A DNA stretch of 64,000 nt from Sphingomonas crusticola (GCF_003391115.1 NZ_QTJP01000001.1:124001-188000); one strand, 5' to 3'. Positions 1 through 10,897 are shown, numbered from the stretch's first letter. Program-made: numbers and translations. Notes: generated from the sequence alone by a model not told the origin.

Positions 1-1872
1 TGCCTCTTCCGGCGTGATTGCGGTCGTATCGATCCGCAGCTCCGCATCCTCCGGCGCCTCGTAGGGGCTGTCGATGCCTGTGAAATTCTTGAGCGCGCCG
101 GCTCGCGCCTTGGCATAAAGACCCTTCACGTCGCGCCGCTCGGCTTCAGCCAGGGGCGTATCGATGAAGATTTCCACGAACTCGCCCGCGGGCAGCATCT
201 GACGCACCATATCGCGTTCGGCACGGAACGGTGAGATGAAGGCGGTGATGACGATCAGGCCGGCGTCGGTCATCAACCGAGCAACCTCGCCGACGCGACG
301 GATGTTCTCGACACGGTCGGCATCGGTGAAGCCCAGATCGCGATTGAGGCCATGCCGCACATTGTCGCCGTCGAGCAAGAACGTGTGGCGGTTCATCCGC
401 GTCAGCTTCTTCTCGACCAGATTGGCGATCGTCGACTTGCCGGCGCCCGACAGGCCGGTGAACCACAACACGGCCGGCTTCTGCCGCATCAAGGCGGCGC
501 GGCGCTCGCGTGTGACGTCCGTTGCTTGCCAGTGAATATTCTGGGCGCGGCGCAGCGAAAAATGGATCATGCCCGCAGCGACCGTCGCGTTGGTGAACTT
601 GTCGATCAGGATGAAGCCACCGAGATCTCGGCTCTTCCCGTAAGCTTCGAACACGAGCGGCCGGTCGGTTGAGAGATTGGCAACGCCGATCGCATTCAGC
701 TCGAGCGTCTTGGCTGCAAGGTGCTCCAGCGTATTAATATTAAGCTGGTATTTTGGCGGTTGGACATTGGCGGTAACCGTCTGACTGCCAAGCTTCAGCC
801 AGTAAGAGCGCCCAGGCAGCATTGCCTCATCGGCCATCCACACAATCGTCGCTTCGAACTGATCTGCAGCCTCGGGCGGGTCGCTTGCAGCCGCGATGAC
901 GTCGCCACGCGAGCAATCGACCTCGTCAGTGAGCGTCACCGTCACCGACTGCCCGGCGACAGCTTCGCCGAGATCGCCGTCGAAGGTTACGATGCGGTCG
1001 ATCGTGGAGCTTTTGCCGCTCGGCAGAATGCGCACTGGATCGCCGGGCTTGACCGTGCCGCCCGCGATCAAGCCGGAGAAACCGCGGAAGTCGAGATTGG
1101 GCCGATTGACCCACTGCACCGGCAAGCGGAATGGCCTGGAGCGATCGGCATCGGTATCCAGCGGAACGTGCTCGAGATGCTCCATCAGCGTCGGGCCGTC
1201 ATACCAGAGAAGGTCAGCGGACCTGATCGTGACATTGTCCCCTGCGAAGCCAGAAATCGGCATAGGCAGGAAGCTCTTGATTCCAATCGATTCGGCGAAT
1301 GATCGGTAATCGGCGACGATCGCGTCGTACCTAGCCTGGTCATAAGCGATCAGGTCCATCTTATTCACCGCCAGCACGATGTTGCGGATGCCGATCAGCT
1401 GGCAGAGATAGGAGTGGCGCCGCGTTTGGGTGAGCACCCCCTTGCGCGCGTCGATCAAGATGACGGCCAGATCCGCTGTCGACGCTCCCGTGACCATGTT
1501 GCGGGTATATTGTTCGTGGCCCGGCGTGTCGGCGACGATGAACTTACGCCGATCGGTCGCGAAAAAGCGGTAGGCGACGTCGATCGTAATGCCTTGCTCG
1601 CGTTCGGCGGCAAGGCCGTCGACCAGCAATGCGAAGTCGATATTCTGGCCTTGCGTCCCGACGCGCTTCGAATCCGCTTCGAGCGCCGCCAGCTGATCCT
1701 CGAAGATCATCTTCGAATCGTACAGCAACCGCCCGATAAGCGTGGACTTTCCGTCGTCTACCGAACCGCAGGTGATGAACCGCAGCAGGCTCTTATGCTG
1801 GTGCCGGTCGAGATAGGCCTCGATATCCTGGGCGATCAGCGCGTCGGTCTCATAGGAAGAGGGCTCGCCCAT
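1..1872 (-). CDS. cysNC: Bifunctional sulfate adenylyltransferase subunit 1 / APS kinase (CysNC), 3' end outside window
   Basis: Activates sulfate: the GTPase CysN part drives ATP sulfurylase, and the CysC part phosphorylates APS to PAPS. 624 codons lie in the window and the gene runs off the left edge, probably missing only a short C-terminus. Visible GTPase motifs are [10 protein letters not shown] near residues 36-45, DTPGHEQY and NKMD. A second P-loop, GLSGAGKST near residue 475, marks the fused APS kinase, followed by [15 protein letters not shown]. The start ATG overlaps the cysD stop (TGATG), so the two are translationally coupled; CysD is the catalytic partner. The call is certain from the motifs; only the C-terminus is unseen. 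Confidence 0.96.
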   Translation of the reverse strand, partial: MGEPSSYETDALIAQDIEAYLDRHQHKSLLRFITCGSVDDGKSTLIGRLLYDSKMIFEDQLAALEADSKRVGTQGQNIDFALLVDGLAAEREQGITIDVAYRFFATDRRKFIVADTPGHEQYTRNMVTGASTADLAVILIDARKGVLTQTRRHSYLCQLIGIRNIVLAVNKMDLIAYDQARYDAIVADYRSFAESIGIKSFLPMPISGFAGDNVTIRSADLLWYDGPTLMEHLEHVPLDTDADRSRPFRLPVQWVNRPNLDFRGFSGLIAGGTVKPGDPVRILPSGKSSTIDRIVTFDGDLGEAVAGQSVTVTLTDEVDCSRGDVIAAASDPPEAADQFEATIVWMADEAMLPGRSYWLKLGSQTVTANVQPPKYQLNINTLEHLAAKTLELNAIGVANLSTDRPLVFEAYGKSRDLGGFILIDKFTNATVAAGMIHFSLRRAQNIHWQATDVTRERRAALMRQKPAVLWFTGLSGAGKSTIANLVEKKLTRMNRHTFLLDGDNVRHGLNRDLGFTDADRVENIRRVGEVARLMTDAGLIVITAFISPFRAERDMVRQMLPAGEFVEIFIDTPLAEAERRDVKGLYAKARAGALKNFTGIDSPYEAPEDAELRIDTTAITPEEA

Positions 1873-2774
1873 CAGAAATAGCCCTCCTGTTTCTTTTTCT
1901 CCATGCTGGCCGTCTGATCGTGATCGATGGCGCGACCCTGCCGCTCGGACGTGGTGGTGAGCAGCATCTCCTGGATCACCTCGGGCAGGCTCGTCGCCAT
2001 ACTCTCGACCGCACCGGTGAGTGGATAATCACCCAGCGTACGGAAGCGAATCGAGCGTTCGACCGGGGTTTCGCCAGGATTCAGCGGAAAGCGCTCGTCG
2101 TCCACCATCAGGATCAACCCATCGCGCTCCACGGTCGGGCGTGGCGCAGCGAAATAGAGCGGTACGATCTCGATCTGCTCGAGATGGATATATTGCCAAA
2201 TGTCGAGCTCGGTCCAATTGGAGATCGGAAAAATCCGGATGCTCTCTCCCTTGGCCTTCCTGGCGTTATAGAGGTGCCATAATTCCGGCCGCTGGTTTTT
2301 TGGATCCCAGCGATGGTTGGCCGAGCGGAAAGAGAAGATGCGCTCCTTGGCGCGGCTCTTCTCCTCGTCACGCCGCGCGCCGCCGAACGCGGCGTCGAAG
2401 CCGTACAAGTCGAGCGCCTGTTTGAGCCCTTCGGTCTTCCACAAGTCGGTATGAAGACTGCCATGGTCGAACGGGTTGATCCCACGCGCCTTGGCCTCTG
2501 GATTTTGATAGACGAGTAATTCCATGCCGGCGTCACGCGCGGCCCGCTCGCGCAGTTCGTACATCGCCCTGAACTTCCACGTCGTGTCGACATGCAGCAG
2601 CGGAAAGGGCGGGGGGGAGGGATAGAAGGCCTTGCGCGCAAGGTGCAGCATCACTGCCGAATCCTTGCCGACCGAGTAAAGCATGACCGGCTTTTCCGTC
2701 TCCGCGACAACCTCGCGCAGGATGTGGATGCTTTCGGCTTCGAGCCTCTGGAGATGGGTAAGCGATGCGATCAT
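1872..2774 (-). CDS. cysD: Sulfate adenylyltransferase subunit 2 (CysD)
   Basis: Catalytic subunit of heterodimeric ATP sulfurylase: ATP plus sulfate gives APS and pyrophosphate, in complex with the CysN part of the downstream gene. 300 aa, normal for the family. The PP-loop motif [18 protein letters not shown] lies near residues 33-50, with the typical [20 protein letters not shown] and [10 protein letters not shown] segments. The open frame extends upstream to 3200, but that extension is antisense to cysQ and matches nothing, so the ATG giving [16 protein letters not shown] was chosen. cysQ diverges from an 87-bp spacer that must hold both promoters. Confidence 0.96.
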   Translation of the reverse strand: MIASLTHLQRLEAESIHILREVVAETEKPVMLYSVGKDSAVMLHLARKAFYPSPPPFPLLHVDTTWKFRAMYELRERAARDAGMELLVYQNPEAKARGINPFDHGSLHTDLWKTEGLKQALDLYGFDAAFGGARRDEEKSRAKERIFSFRSANHRWDPKNQRPELWHLYNARKAKGESIRIFPISNWTELDIWQYIHLEQIEIVPLYFAAPRPTVERDGLILMVDDERFPLNPGETPVERSIRFRTLGDYPLTGAVESMATSLPEVIQEMLLTTTSERQGRAIDHDQTASMEKKKQEGYF

Positions 2775-2861
2775 ATCGTTGCGCCCAAAAGCACGACGCC
2801 CGGTGCGTGTCGCAACATAAATTCTTTGCCGCCGCAATGCGGCATGGCTTAGGCGAGTTCG

Positions 2862-3692
2862 ATGGATATGGACCGCGACGCATTGCTGCAGGCGCTTGCT
2901 GAGGCGTGCGTCACCGCGGGCGCCGCGATCATGGCGATTTACCAGAGCGAATTCGCGGTCACGATGAAGGACGATGCATCCCCGGTAACCGCCGCGGATG
3001 CGGCCGGCGAGAAGATCATCCTGGCGGCACTGGCGCGGCTCTGTCCCGCTGTGCCGGTGGTGGCGGAGGAAGAAGCGTCCGCCGGACGCATCCCCGATAC
3101 GGACGGGCATTTCTATCTGGTCGATCCGCTTGACGGCACCAAGGAGTTCGTCAGCCGCAATGGCGACTTCACGGTCAACGTGGCGCTGATCGAGGATCAT
3201 GCGCCGAGCCTGGGAATAGTGTTCGCGCCGGTCGAGCGCCGGCTCTTCGCCGGCGACGTCCGACGCGGCATCGCCTGGTCTGCTATCGTCGCCGAAAATG
3301 GTGCGATCGGCGCACCGCGCTTACTGAGCGTTCGCGACGTCCCGGTAGCGGGGCTGTCGGCAGTGGCATCGCGTTCCCACAATTCTCCCGCAACCGAGGC
3401 GTATCTTGACCAATTCAAGGTCGCGACACGCGTCTCCCGCGGTTCCTCCCTCAAGATTTGTATGGTCGCGTGCGGCGAGGCGGACCTCTATCCGCGCCTC
3501 GCGCCGACGATGGAATGGGACATCGCCGCCGGCGACGCCGTGCTGCGTGCGGCAGGGGGAACGCTCAGCGCGCCGGACGGCACTCCGATGCTCTACGGCA
3601 AGCCACGTTTTTTTAATGCCGGCTTTGTTGCGGCCGGCCGCCTCCACGCTCCGGCGATCGCTCCATTTCTGGCGACTGAGGAACAGCGTTGA
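2862..3692 (+). CDS. cysQ: 3'(2'),5'-bisphosphate nucleotidase (CysQ)
   Basis: Member of the inositol monophosphatase superfamily that hydrolyses PAP (3'-phosphoadenosine 5'-phosphate), the by-product of PAPS use, to AMP. 276 aa. The metal-binding signature DPLDGTKEF is at about residues 88-96, preceded by an EEE acidic cluster and followed by the C-terminal [15 protein letters not shown] motif. Divergent from cysD-cysNC, which fits a role in clearing PAP made during sulfate assimilation. The ATG giving [10 protein letters not shown] is the first reasonable start. Stops with TGA. Confidence 0.93.
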   Translation: MDMDRDALLQALAEACVTAGAAIMAIYQSEFAVTMKDDASPVTAADAAGEKIILAALARLCPAVPVVAEEEASAGRIPDTDGHFYLVDPLDGTKEFVSRNGDFTVNVALIEDHAPSLGIVFAPVERRLFAGDVRRGIAWSAIVAENGAIGAPRLLSVRDVPVAGLSAVASRSHNSPATEAYLDQFKVATRVSRGSSLKICMVACGEADLYPRLAPTMEWDIAAGDAVLRAAGGTLSAPDGTPMLYGKPRFFNAGFVAAGRLHAPAIAPFLATEEQR

Positions 3693-3782
3693 TTCAGATC
3701 AATGACTCCTCGGTTTCGCTAAGCCACGATTATTGTTACGGGCCCGGCGTTCGATGCTTGGTATCGGCGGGGGTCGACGAGT

Positions 3783-5960
3783 TTGGCGATTGAGGTGGAT
3801 CCGGTTGGTCGAGCCGCGCGAGCGGGAGCATCCGATACGCAATCGCCCGATCTGACGGCCTGCGATCGTGAGCCAATCCACATTTCCGGGGCGATCCAGC
3901 CGCACGGTCTGCTCCTGATCGCCGACCGAGCCTCCCTGCGGGTGGTGGCCGGTGCGGGAGATATCGAAGGCCGCCTTACCCCTGCGTGGCACGATCGACC
4001 CTTGGCCGAATTGTTGAACCAGCCGGTCGACCTCGAGCCGACACAATCATCGACGGGCGGCGGCGCCAACGCCGTGCTGGAAACCGTACAAGGATCAGGC
4101 GAGAGTTTTGACGCGGCGCTGCACCTCGTTGGCGATCATGTGCTGGTCGAGCTCGAGCCTCAGGCCGAATTCGCTGGCTCTGCGACCGCGACTTTGTTGC
4201 GGCTCGACGCGATCGGGACCAGCTTCGAGCGCGCGACGGATCTCATTTCCCTCTGCGAACGCGCCGCCATCGGTTTTCGCGAACTGACCGGTTTTGCCCG
4301 GGTGATGGTGTACCGCTTTCTAGACGACGGTGCGGGTGTAGTGCTGGCGGAGGATCGTGATCCGGCGCTCGCCTCGTTTCTCAACCATCATTTCCCGGCC
4401 TCCGACATCCCGCAGCAGGCGCGCGCGCTCTATGTTCGCAACCGGGTGCGCGTGATCCCGGACGTATCTTACCAGCCTGCGCCTATCCGCCCGAAGGAAA
4501 GCGGGTTGGGCGGCATCGATCTCAGCGATGCGGCCCTGCGCTCGGTTTCGCCAATCCATTTGCAATATCTCAAAAATATGGGTGTCGCCGCCTCGGCATC
4601 GGTCTCCATCGTCAAGGATGGCCTGCTATGGGGGCTGATCGCCTGCCACAATCCCGTGCCACGCCGGATCAGCTACCCGGCCCGCGTTGCCTGCCAGGCT
4701 CTGGCCGGCGGATTGGCACGGCAGATCCGCGCGAAGGAGGAAGCAGCAGCCTATCGCGAACGGATAAGGTTGCGCTCGTCCGAGGAAACCCTGGTCGCGC
4801 GGCTCGACCAAAATCAGCCGTCGACAGACTGGTTCGACGAGCATGGCGAGGATTTCCGCCGTCTGCTCGCGGCGGATGGCTTCGCCGCCATTAGCGGGCA
4901 GAACATCTTCACATCCGGCGTCACGCCCTCGCAAGAGGGAATCAGGGCGCTGGCCCGCTGGCTGAGCGCCCGCGGGGTGGCCGAACCCTTCGCGACCGCC
5001 GAATTAGGGGATCATTATGCGCCGGGGCAGGCATTTCGTGCTTCCGCTAGCGGCTTGCTGGCGATGTCGCTTGCTGGCGAAGGGGCGCCGCTTTTGATGT
5101 GGTTTCGCGCCGAGGAACCCGAGATCGTCGAGTGGGCCGGCAATCCCCACAAGGCGACCAACAGTCAGTCTGGTGCGCTCACGCCCCGCAGTTCGTTTGA
5201 CGCATGGCGCGAGGAAGTATGCGGGCGCTCCCGGCGCTGGACGCTGGGCGAGATTGATGCCGCAGCACATTTGCGCCGCACCGTCAGCGAACTTCGTCAG
5301 GCGCGAAGATTGCGCGAACTCAACCGCGAATTGGGCGTAACCCTTGCCGAAAAGCAGGAGCTGATCGCCGAGAAAGACCATCTGATGCGCGAGGTAAACC
5401 ATCGCGTGCAGAACAGTCTGCAACTCGTCCAAGCCTTTCTTGGCCTGCAGGCGCGAGCAGCCGATGACAATATATTGGCTCTTCACCTTGGCGAGGCGCA
5501 GCGCCGCCTTTCCGCCGTCGCGCTGGTTCATCGCCGGCTTTATCAAGGCGACCAGGTCGAGACGGTCGACCTCTCCCGTTATCTTGAAGAACTGGTCGGG
5601 GACATGACCGCCGCGCTGGGTAGCGAGTGGCAGCGATGCCTCCGACTGGATCTGGCACCAGTGCTGGTTTCGGCCGATCGCGCCGTCCATGTCGGACTGA
5701 TCCTGACCGAACTGGTCATAAACGCCAACAAATACGCCTATAACGGGCAGCCTGGTCCGCTCGCGGTGTCGGTTGAAGAACATCGCGACAAATTTCGCCT
5801 GATCGTAGCGGACAGCGGATCCGGCAAGGTGCAGGCACGCGTCGGTTTCGGCACGCGAATGATCGATGCCATGGTCCAGAGCCTCGGCGGCACGATCGAG
5901 CAAGGCGACAACCAACCTGGGCTACGGGTAATCGTGACCGCGCCGGTCGATAAGACCTGA
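3783..5960 (+). CDS. bphP: Bacteriophytochrome histidine kinase (PAS-GAF-PHY-HisKA_2/HWE-type)
   Basis: Red/far-red photoreceptor kinase of 725 aa. The N-terminal PAS part has the biliverdin-attaching cysteine Cys27 in LTACDREPIHISGAIQPHG. The GAF domain (about 150-310) has the DIP..AR motif (DIPQQAR, near 208). The PHY domain has PRSSFDAWREE (near 468), the conserved tongue. The kinase part has REVNHRVQNSLQLV with phospho-acceptor His540 and an N box TELVINANKYAYN, so it is of the HisKA_2/HWE class rather than classic HisKA. No response regulator is adjacent. The start is uncertain: TTG here or GTG 12 bases later. Faces the heme oxygenase gene that can supply its chromophore; the two stop codons abut. 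Confidence 0.93.
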   Translation: MAIEVDPVGRAARAGASDTQSPDLTACDREPIHISGAIQPHGLLLIADRASLRVVAGAGDIEGRLTPAWHDRPLAELLNQPVDLEPTQSSTGGGANAVLETVQGSGESFDAALHLVGDHVLVELEPQAEFAGSATATLLRLDAIGTSFERATDLISLCERAAIGFRELTGFARVMVYRFLDDGAGVVLAEDRDPALASFLNHHFPASDIPQQARALYVRNRVRVIPDVSYQPAPIRPKESGLGGIDLSDAALRSVSPIHLQYLKNMGVAASASVSIVKDGLLWGLIACHNPVPRRISYPARVACQALAGGLARQIRAKEEAAAYRERIRLRSSEETLVARLDQNQPSTDWFDEHGEDFRRLLAADGFAAISGQNIFTSGVTPSQEGIRALARWLSARGVAEPFATAELGDHYAPGQAFRASASGLLAMSLAGEGAPLLMWFRAEEPEIVEWAGNPHKATNSQSGALTPRSSFDAWREEVCGRSRRWTLGEIDAAAHLRRTVSELRQARRLRELNRELGVTLAEKQELIAEKDHLMREVNHRVQNSLQLVQAFLGLQARAADDNILALHLGEAQRRLSAVALVHRRLYQGDQVETVDLSRYLEELVGDMTAALGSEWQRCLRLDLAPVLVSADRAVHVGLILTELVINANKYAYNGQPGPLAVSVEEHRDKFRLIVADSGSGKVQARVGFGTRMIDAMVQSLGGTIEQGDNQPGLRVIVTAPVDKT

Positions 5961-6479
5961 CTAAGCCGTACTCGCCGCCTCCGCGTAGAGGTCGAAGGTG
6001 GCCCGGGCGGAACGTATCGCATCGTCCAGCCACGATCGTCCGCCTGCCAGAGCGGCGCTATCGAGCAATCGCCCGAAGGCCCGCCAGTCGCCGGCCTCAT
6101 GGGTAGCAGACAGATAGGTATGCGGCAGTTCGGGATGGACCTGACGTGCGAGCATCGCCCCGCCGAGGCGCGAACCTTCGCTAACATAGAGCGCGCCGAA
6201 GCCCGCCGCTTGCGATAGCGGCACGGGGAATGGCAGTGGCGCGGGCATCGGCAGGCCTAGCTGGTTCAAATCCTGGCGGAGGAGGTCGGCACGGACGCCG
6301 AATGCGGGCAGGGCCGGCACGTGCTCCAGCGCCTTCTCGACCGCCGGCAGAGCACGCGCATGCGCCGTCAGGAAACTCCCGTACGAGCCGCGGTCGGCCA
6401 AATCGAACCGCCCAAACGCGGCATCGACCATTACATGGTTCTTGGCGGTCGCGGAGCGTAACGCCGACCGGGCCGACAT
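5961..6479 (-). CDS. bphO: Biliverdin-producing heme oxygenase
   Basis: Small all-alpha heme oxygenase-like protein. The N-terminal LRSATAKNHVMVDAAFG holds the probable proximal heme-ligand histidine, and GALYVSEGSRLGGAMLAR is the distal-helix motif typical of this family. The expected role is to open heme to biliverdin, the chromophore of the bacteriophytochrome on the opposite strand. An in-frame GTG at 6515 would add 12 residues (MQEVQATAWPAE) and place the start 4 bp after the ald stop. The ATG giving MSARSALR was preferred because homology begins there. Neither start has a clear Shine-Dalgarno. Probably co-transcribed with ald upstream. Confidence 0.88.
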   Translation of the reverse strand: MSARSALRSATAKNHVMVDAAFGRFDLADRGSYGSFLTAHARALPAVEKALEHVPALPAFGVRADLLRQDLNQLGLPMPAPLPFPVPLSQAAGFGALYVSEGSRLGGAMLARQVHPELPHTYLSATHEAGDWRAFGRLLDSAALAGGRSWLDDAIRSARATFDLYAEAASTA

Positions 6480-6519
6480 TTCTGCCGGCCAAGCCGTAGC
6501 CTGCACTTCTTGCACGAGC

Positions 6520-7614
6520 CTAGTTCAGCGGCAATTCGAGCGCTTCCGCCACAGCGGCATGGCGAATCCTGCCGCCCGACACGTTCAGGCCATTGGCGAG
6601 GTGCGGGTCGGCGGCCATCGCTGCCTCTGCGCCAAGATTGGCAAGCTTGAGCGCGAAGGGGAGGGTGGCGTTGTTGAGCGCGAAGGCCGAGGTGCGGGCA
6701 ACTGCGCCCGGCATGTTCGCTACGCAATAATGGATGATGCCGTCGACCTCGAACACGGGGTCATCATGCGTCGTCGCATGGCTGGTTTCAAAGCAGCCGC
6801 CCTGGTCGATGGCGATGTCCACCAACACCGATCCGCGTTTCATCGTCTTGAGCATATCGCGCGTTACCAGCTTGGGCGCAGCCGCGCCTGGGATCAGCAC
6901 CGCGCCGATCACGAGATGCGCGCGTGCGACGGCAGCCGCGATCGCGGCGCGAGATGCATAAGCGGTCTTGATCTGGTTGGAAAAGAACATGTCGAGCTCG
7001 GCCAGACGCGCATTCGAAATGTCGTAGATCGTGACGTCGGCCCGCATGCCGACGGCCATCTGCGCCGCGTTTACGCCGGAGACGCCGCCGCCGAGGATGG
7101 CGACGCGCGCCGGTGCGACGCCAGGAACACCCCCCAACAGCACGCCGCGCCCGCCTTGCTCCTTTTCGAGATAATGGGCACCGACCTGAACGGCCATGCG
7201 GCCCGCCACTTCGGACATCGGCTTCAGCAGCGGCAACGATCCGTCGCGCGCGGTCACCGTTTCATAAGCAATACAGGTCGCGCCTGATTTCATCAGGCCC
7301 TCTGCCTGCGGCTTGTCGGCAGCGAGATGGAGATAGGTGAAGAGCAGATGATCGGGGCGAAGCCGCGCTATCTCGATCGGCTGCGGCTCCTTCACCTTTA
7401 CAATCATCTCTGCCTGGGCGAACACCGCGTCGGCGTCCGGCAGGATCGCAGCGCCGGCTTCAACATAATCGGCATCCTCGAAGTCGATGCCCTTGCCAGC
7501 GCCGGTTTCGACCACCACTTGATGTCCTGCGCCCACCAGCTCCGCGACCGAAGGCGGGGTGAGGCCGACGCGATATTCGTGATTCTTGATTTCTTTCGGC
7601 ACGCCGATGCGCAT
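6520..7614 (-). CDS. ald: Alanine dehydrogenase
   Basis: NAD-dependent L-alanine dehydrogenase (alanine to pyruvate plus ammonia), 364 aa against a usual 370. Begins MRIGVPKEIKNHEYRVGLTP, the family hallmark. Catalytic Lys lies in KVKEPQP and catalytic His in YLHLAADK. The Rossmann motif VAILGGGVSGVNAAQ, with the following VTIYDISNARL, binds NAD. The C-terminal VANMPGAVARTSAFALNN is the usual substrate-loop region. The downstream heme oxygenase follows almost without a gap, which suggests a shared transcript. Confidence 0.95.
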   Translation of the reverse strand: MRIGVPKEIKNHEYRVGLTPPSVAELVGAGHQVVVETGAGKGIDFEDADYVEAGAAILPDADAVFAQAEMIVKVKEPQPIEIARLRPDHLLFTYLHLAADKPQAEGLMKSGATCIAYETVTARDGSLPLLKPMSEVAGRMAVQVGAHYLEKEQGGRGVLLGGVPGVAPARVAILGGGVSGVNAAQMAVGMRADVTIYDISNARLAELDMFFSNQIKTAYASRAAIAAAVARAHLVIGAVLIPGAAAPKLVTRDMLKTMKRGSVLVDIAIDQGGCFETSHATTHDDPVFEVDGIIHYCVANMPGAVARTSAFALNNATLPFALKLANLGAEAAMAADPHLANGLNVSGGRIRHAAVAEALELPLN

Positions 7615-7779
7615 GCGTCTTCTCCTGATTTCTGATGGGGCAACGCATAGCCATGCGCGATGCTCCTGTCGCCCGTTGCGGCTCTATGGGTGAAGTGCTA
7701 TCGGCCCGCCGCTGATACCGGAGAGGGAGCCGGGCGTTAGAACCCTCCAGCTGCGTTCACTTGAGGTTTCCTCGCTTAA

Positions 7780-9726
7780 ATGACATCCGGCATCGTCGTT
7801 CAAGAAAATGCTGACAAGCTCGAGCCACCGCTCGGCGCGGATACGCATGGGCATCCTCAGGGTCTCGGTCGGCTTGCCCTGGGTGCAGTCGGTGTGGTGT
7901 TCGGTGACATCGGCACGAGCCCGCTCTACGCATTTCGCGAGACCTTTGCCGGCCACCATACGCTGGAGCCTAGCCCGGCCAATGTCCTGGGCGTCCTCAG
8001 CCTGATCTTCTGGTCGATGATGATCGTGGTGACGATCAAATATGTCAGCATCATCATGCGCGCTGACAATAAGGGGGAGGGTGGCAGCCTCGCCCTGTTG
8101 GCCCTGATCTCGCGTTCGGGTTCGACCAAGGCGCGCTGGACAAAGGGGCTGATCCTGCTCGGCGTGTTCGCGACCGCCTTGTTCTATGGCGACAGCATGA
8201 TCACGCCAGCCATGTCGGTGTTGACCGCGGTCGAGGGTCTCGCCGTCGTCAATCACCATTTCGGCAGCTTCGTCATTCCGATCGCGGTCGGCATTCTCGT
8301 CGGCCTGTTCGCGATCCAGTCGCGCGGCGTCGGCAAGGTCGGCCTGCTGTTCGGTCCGATCATGCTGGTCTATTTCCTCGTGCTGGCCGTGCTCGGCATC
8401 GTCAACATTATCGCCGCGCCGGAGGTGTTCGCCGCCCTCAACCCTTATTATGCGTTTCGCTTCTTCGTCGACGACGGCATTCGTGCCTTCCTCGCGATGG
8501 GTTCGGTCGTGCTGGCCGTGACGGGCGCGGAGGCGCTCTACGCCGACATGGGGCATTTCGGCCGCCGTCCGATCGGGCTGTCATGGCTGGTATTCGTGCT
8601 GCCGGCGCTGATGCTGAACTATCTTGGCCAGGGCGCCATGTTCCTTTCGGCAACGCCGGCCGAACTCACGCGCATCATCCATAATCCCTTCTTCCTGATG
8701 GCGCCCGAAAATGTGCGGCTGCCGCTCGTCATCCTGGCAACGATGGCCACGGTTATCGCCTCTCAGGCCGTGATATCGGGAGCGTTCTCAGTCACGCAGC
8801 AGGCTATCCAGCTCGGCTTCATGCCGCGTTTGAGGATCGAGCATACTAGCGCAAGCTCGGCCGGGCAGATCTATATTCCGGCGGTCAATTGGGCGCTGAT
8901 GATCATGGTGATGCTGCTGGTGCTGTTCTTCCGTACCTCATCCAATCTGGCGGCAGCTTATGGCATCGCGGTCAGCGGGGCGATGCTGATCGACACCTGC
9001 CTGATCGCGGTCGTGCTGTTCAACCTGTGGAAGTGGAACAAGATCGTCGCGGGGTTGATGGTTGCCGCCTTCTTCCTGGTGGACGGCGCCTATTTCGCAG
9101 CGAACATGACCAAGGTGCCCGATGGCGGCTGGTTCCCGCTGCTGATGGGCTTCATCATCTTCACGTTGCTAACCACCTGGGCGCGCGGCCGCAGCCTCAT
9201 GATCGAACGGATGCGCGAAGCGGCCATCCCGGTACCGGTATTCGTCCGCTCGGCTGTCAATTCAGCGACGCGCGTGCCCGGCACCGCCGTGTTCATGACC
9301 TCGAGCGCGGGCGGCGTTCCCCACGCGCTGCTCCACAATCTCAAGCACAACAAGGTGCTGCATGAGCGCGTGATACTGCTGACCGTGAAGATTGAGGACG
9401 TGCCCTACGTCAATGCGACCAAGCGGATCTGGTTCGAGGACCTGGAATCCGGATTCTACCGGCTGGTCGTGCGTTATGGCTTCATGGAAGAGCCCGATGT
9501 GCCTGCCGCACTGGCGTTGGCAACGGAATGCGGCGCCAAGTTCAAGATGATGGACACGAGTTTCTTCCTGGCGCGCCAGACCCTGATCGCCTCGTCGCGG
9601 CCGGGAATGGCGATCTGGCGTGAAAAGCTTTTCGCGTGGATGCTGCGAAATGCCGAAAGCGCGATGGAATTCTTCCGCCTGCCGACCAATCGCGTGGTCG
9701 AGCTCGGCAGCCAGGTCGAAATCTAG
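7780..9726 (+). CDS. kup: KUP-family potassium uptake protein
   Basis: Inner-membrane K+ (probably K+/H+ symport) transporter of 648 aa. The family signature [20 protein letters not shown] is at about residues 36-55, followed by about 12 hydrophobic segments to residue 460 and a cytosolic C-terminal domain containing [12 protein letters not shown] and SFFLARQTL, typical of Kup. The start [15 protein letters not shown] was chosen as the first ATG in frame. The 165-bp space to ald holds the promoter; no riboswitch was recognised there. The next gene starts 6 bp downstream. Confidence 0.96.
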   Translation: MTSGIVVQENADKLEPPLGADTHGHPQGLGRLALGAVGVVFGDIGTSPLYAFRETFAGHHTLEPSPANVLGVLSLIFWSMMIVVTIKYVSIIMRADNKGEGGSLALLALISRSGSTKARWTKGLILLGVFATALFYGDSMITPAMSVLTAVEGLAVVNHHFGSFVIPIAVGILVGLFAIQSRGVGKVGLLFGPIMLVYFLVLAVLGIVNIIAAPEVFAALNPYYAFRFFVDDGIRAFLAMGSVVLAVTGAEALYADMGHFGRRPIGLSWLVFVLPALMLNYLGQGAMFLSATPAELTRIIHNPFFLMAPENVRLPLVILATMATVIASQAVISGAFSVTQQAIQLGFMPRLRIEHTSASSAGQIYIPAVNWALMIMVMLLVLFFRTSSNLAAAYGIAVSGAMLIDTCLIAVVLFNLWKWNKIVAGLMVAAFFLVDGAYFAANMTKVPDGGWFPLLMGFIIFTLLTTWARGRSLMIERMREAAIPVPVFVRSAVNSATRVPGTAVFMTSSAGGVPHALLHNLKHNKVLHERVILLTVKIEDVPYVNATKRIWFEDLESGFYRLVVRYGFMEEPDVPAALALATECGAKFKMMDTSFFLARQTLIASSRPGMAIWREKLFAWMLRNAESAMEFFRLPTNRVVELGSQVEI

Positions 9727-9732
9727 GCCGCG

Positions 9733-10293
9733 ATGCGCGCCGCGATCGTGCTCGCGGCCGGGGCATCGCGCCGCTTCGGATACCGCGACAAGCTGCGAAC
9801 GCGGCTGCAAGGTCGTTCTCTGCTCCACCACGTGGTCGCCAACGCGCAGCTCTCGGGCGCGAAGCGAATCATTGTCGTTGTTTCCCGCGCAACGCGCATG
9901 TCGGGCGTCACGGTCGTTCGGGCAAGACAGGCAAAACGAGGCCTCTCCGCCAGCTTGCGCATCGGTCTTGCCGCCTTGCGACCGGTCGAACGCGAGGTGC
10001 TGATCTTCCTGGCGGATATGCCGTTTGCACGCGCGCCACATATGGTGCTCGAACCCGATATGGCGGCGATACGCCCGCGCTTTCGCGGCGATCCTGGGCA
10101 CCCGATGTTGGTCCGCGTGGCAGCAGCGCGGAAGGCGTGGACGGCCGGGGATGCCGGCTTCGCTGGGAAGCTGCAGACCGCCTTCGTTCGCGGCAATGCC
10201 GGCAATATCATCGATATCGACACGCAAGCGTCGCTGCGCGTTGCCATCCGCTACGGATCGCGCGCGCCCGGCCGGCGTTCGAGTTTCTCTTAA
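9733..10293 (+). CDS. MobA-like NTP transferase domain protein
   Basis: 186-aa nucleotidyltransferase of the MobA/MocA type. Evidence: N-terminal LAAGASRRFGYRDKL (nucleotide-binding loop with the LAAG..RR.G..K pattern), the Mg-binding FLADMPF in the middle, and GDPGHPML, which matches the family G-x-P motif. Related proteins make molybdopterin cytosine dinucleotide or other CDP/GDP conjugates. No molybdoenzyme or cofactor gene is adjacent, so the substrate cannot be assigned. Located 6 bp after kup. Confidence 0.75.
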   Translation: MRAAIVLAAGASRRFGYRDKLRTRLQGRSLLHHVVANAQLSGAKRIIVVVSRATRMSGVTVVRARQAKRGLSASLRIGLAALRPVEREVLIFLADMPFARAPHMVLEPDMAAIRPRFRGDPGHPMLVRVAAARKAWTAGDAGFAGKLQTAFVRGNAGNIIDIDTQASLRVAIRYGSRAPGRRSSFS

Positions 10294-10309
10294 CAGCAGG
10301 GAGACGGGA

Positions 10310-10897
10310 ATGTTTGCGCTTGCCGGATGGATCGCGCCCGCCGCGACAATGATCGCTGCGATCATGACCGCAGCGAATCTGGGCACGCGCATAACCGGCT
10401 GGGGCTTCGTCGTCTTCTCGGTCGGCGCAGTGGCCTGGATCATCGTCGGGGCACAGACCGGCCAGCAAAATCTGCTGTTGAGCAACGCCTTTCTGTTGGT
10501 GGTCGATGTAGTGGGCGTGTGGCGCTGGCTCGGGCGCAAGGCACGTTACGACGCCGGCGCCACCGCAGCCACAGTTCAAAGCGCAAAGGCGGCAGCCCCG
10601 ACCTTGTTCGCGCTGACCAAGATTGAAGGGATGCCCGTGCGGGGTGCCGACGGCGAAGTGATCGCGACCGCTGTGGACGCGATGGCTGCCTGCGATGGCG
10701 GCGGGATCAGCTATATCGTGGTGAGCGAGGGGGGCGTCGGCGGGGTAGGGGAGCGGTTGCACGCGCTCGGCTGGGGCGAGGTGACGATGCATGAGGGCGG
10801 CATGACGACCCAACTGGATCGCTATAGGCTTGCGCGCCGGCCCGAACTTGCCCCGGGCGAATGGCCGCCAACCGCGGCGGCCGCCGGTGTCGCCTGA
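10310..10897 (+). CDS. Membrane protein with C-terminal PRC-barrel domain
   Basis: 195 aa. The first about 80 residues contain three hydrophobic segments (MFALAGWIAPAATMIAAIM, GWGFVVFSVGAVAWIIVG and LLLSNAFLLVVDVVGVWRW). From about residue 100 a soluble domain carries the PRC-barrel pattern: EGMPVRGADGEVIATAVDAM, then GGISYIVVSEGG. PRC-barrels occur in RNA-processing proteins, photosynthetic reaction centres and many uncharacterised bacterial proteins; the role here is unknown. The start was set at the ATG after a GGGAGACGGGA Shine-Dalgarno. The following gene overlaps its end. Confidence 0.7.
   Translation: MFALAGWIAPAATMIAAIMTAANLGTRITGWGFVVFSVGAVAWIIVGAQTGQQNLLLSNAFLLVVDVVGVWRWLGRKARYDAGATAATVQSAKAAAPTLFALTKIEGMPVRGADGEVIATAVDAMAACDGGGISYIVVSEGGVGGVGERLHALGWGEVTMHEGGMTTQLDRYRLARRPELAPGEWPPTAAAAGVA

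Noticed and set aside
2775..3200. Upstream extension of cysD
   Set aside because: Antisense to cysQ, unconserved sequence; ATG at 2774 gives normal CysD length.
7615..7779. Possible riboswitch upstream of kup
   Set aside because: Only a weak GAGGG/CCCTC hairpin with a 15-nt loop was seen; no known riboswitch consensus recognised.
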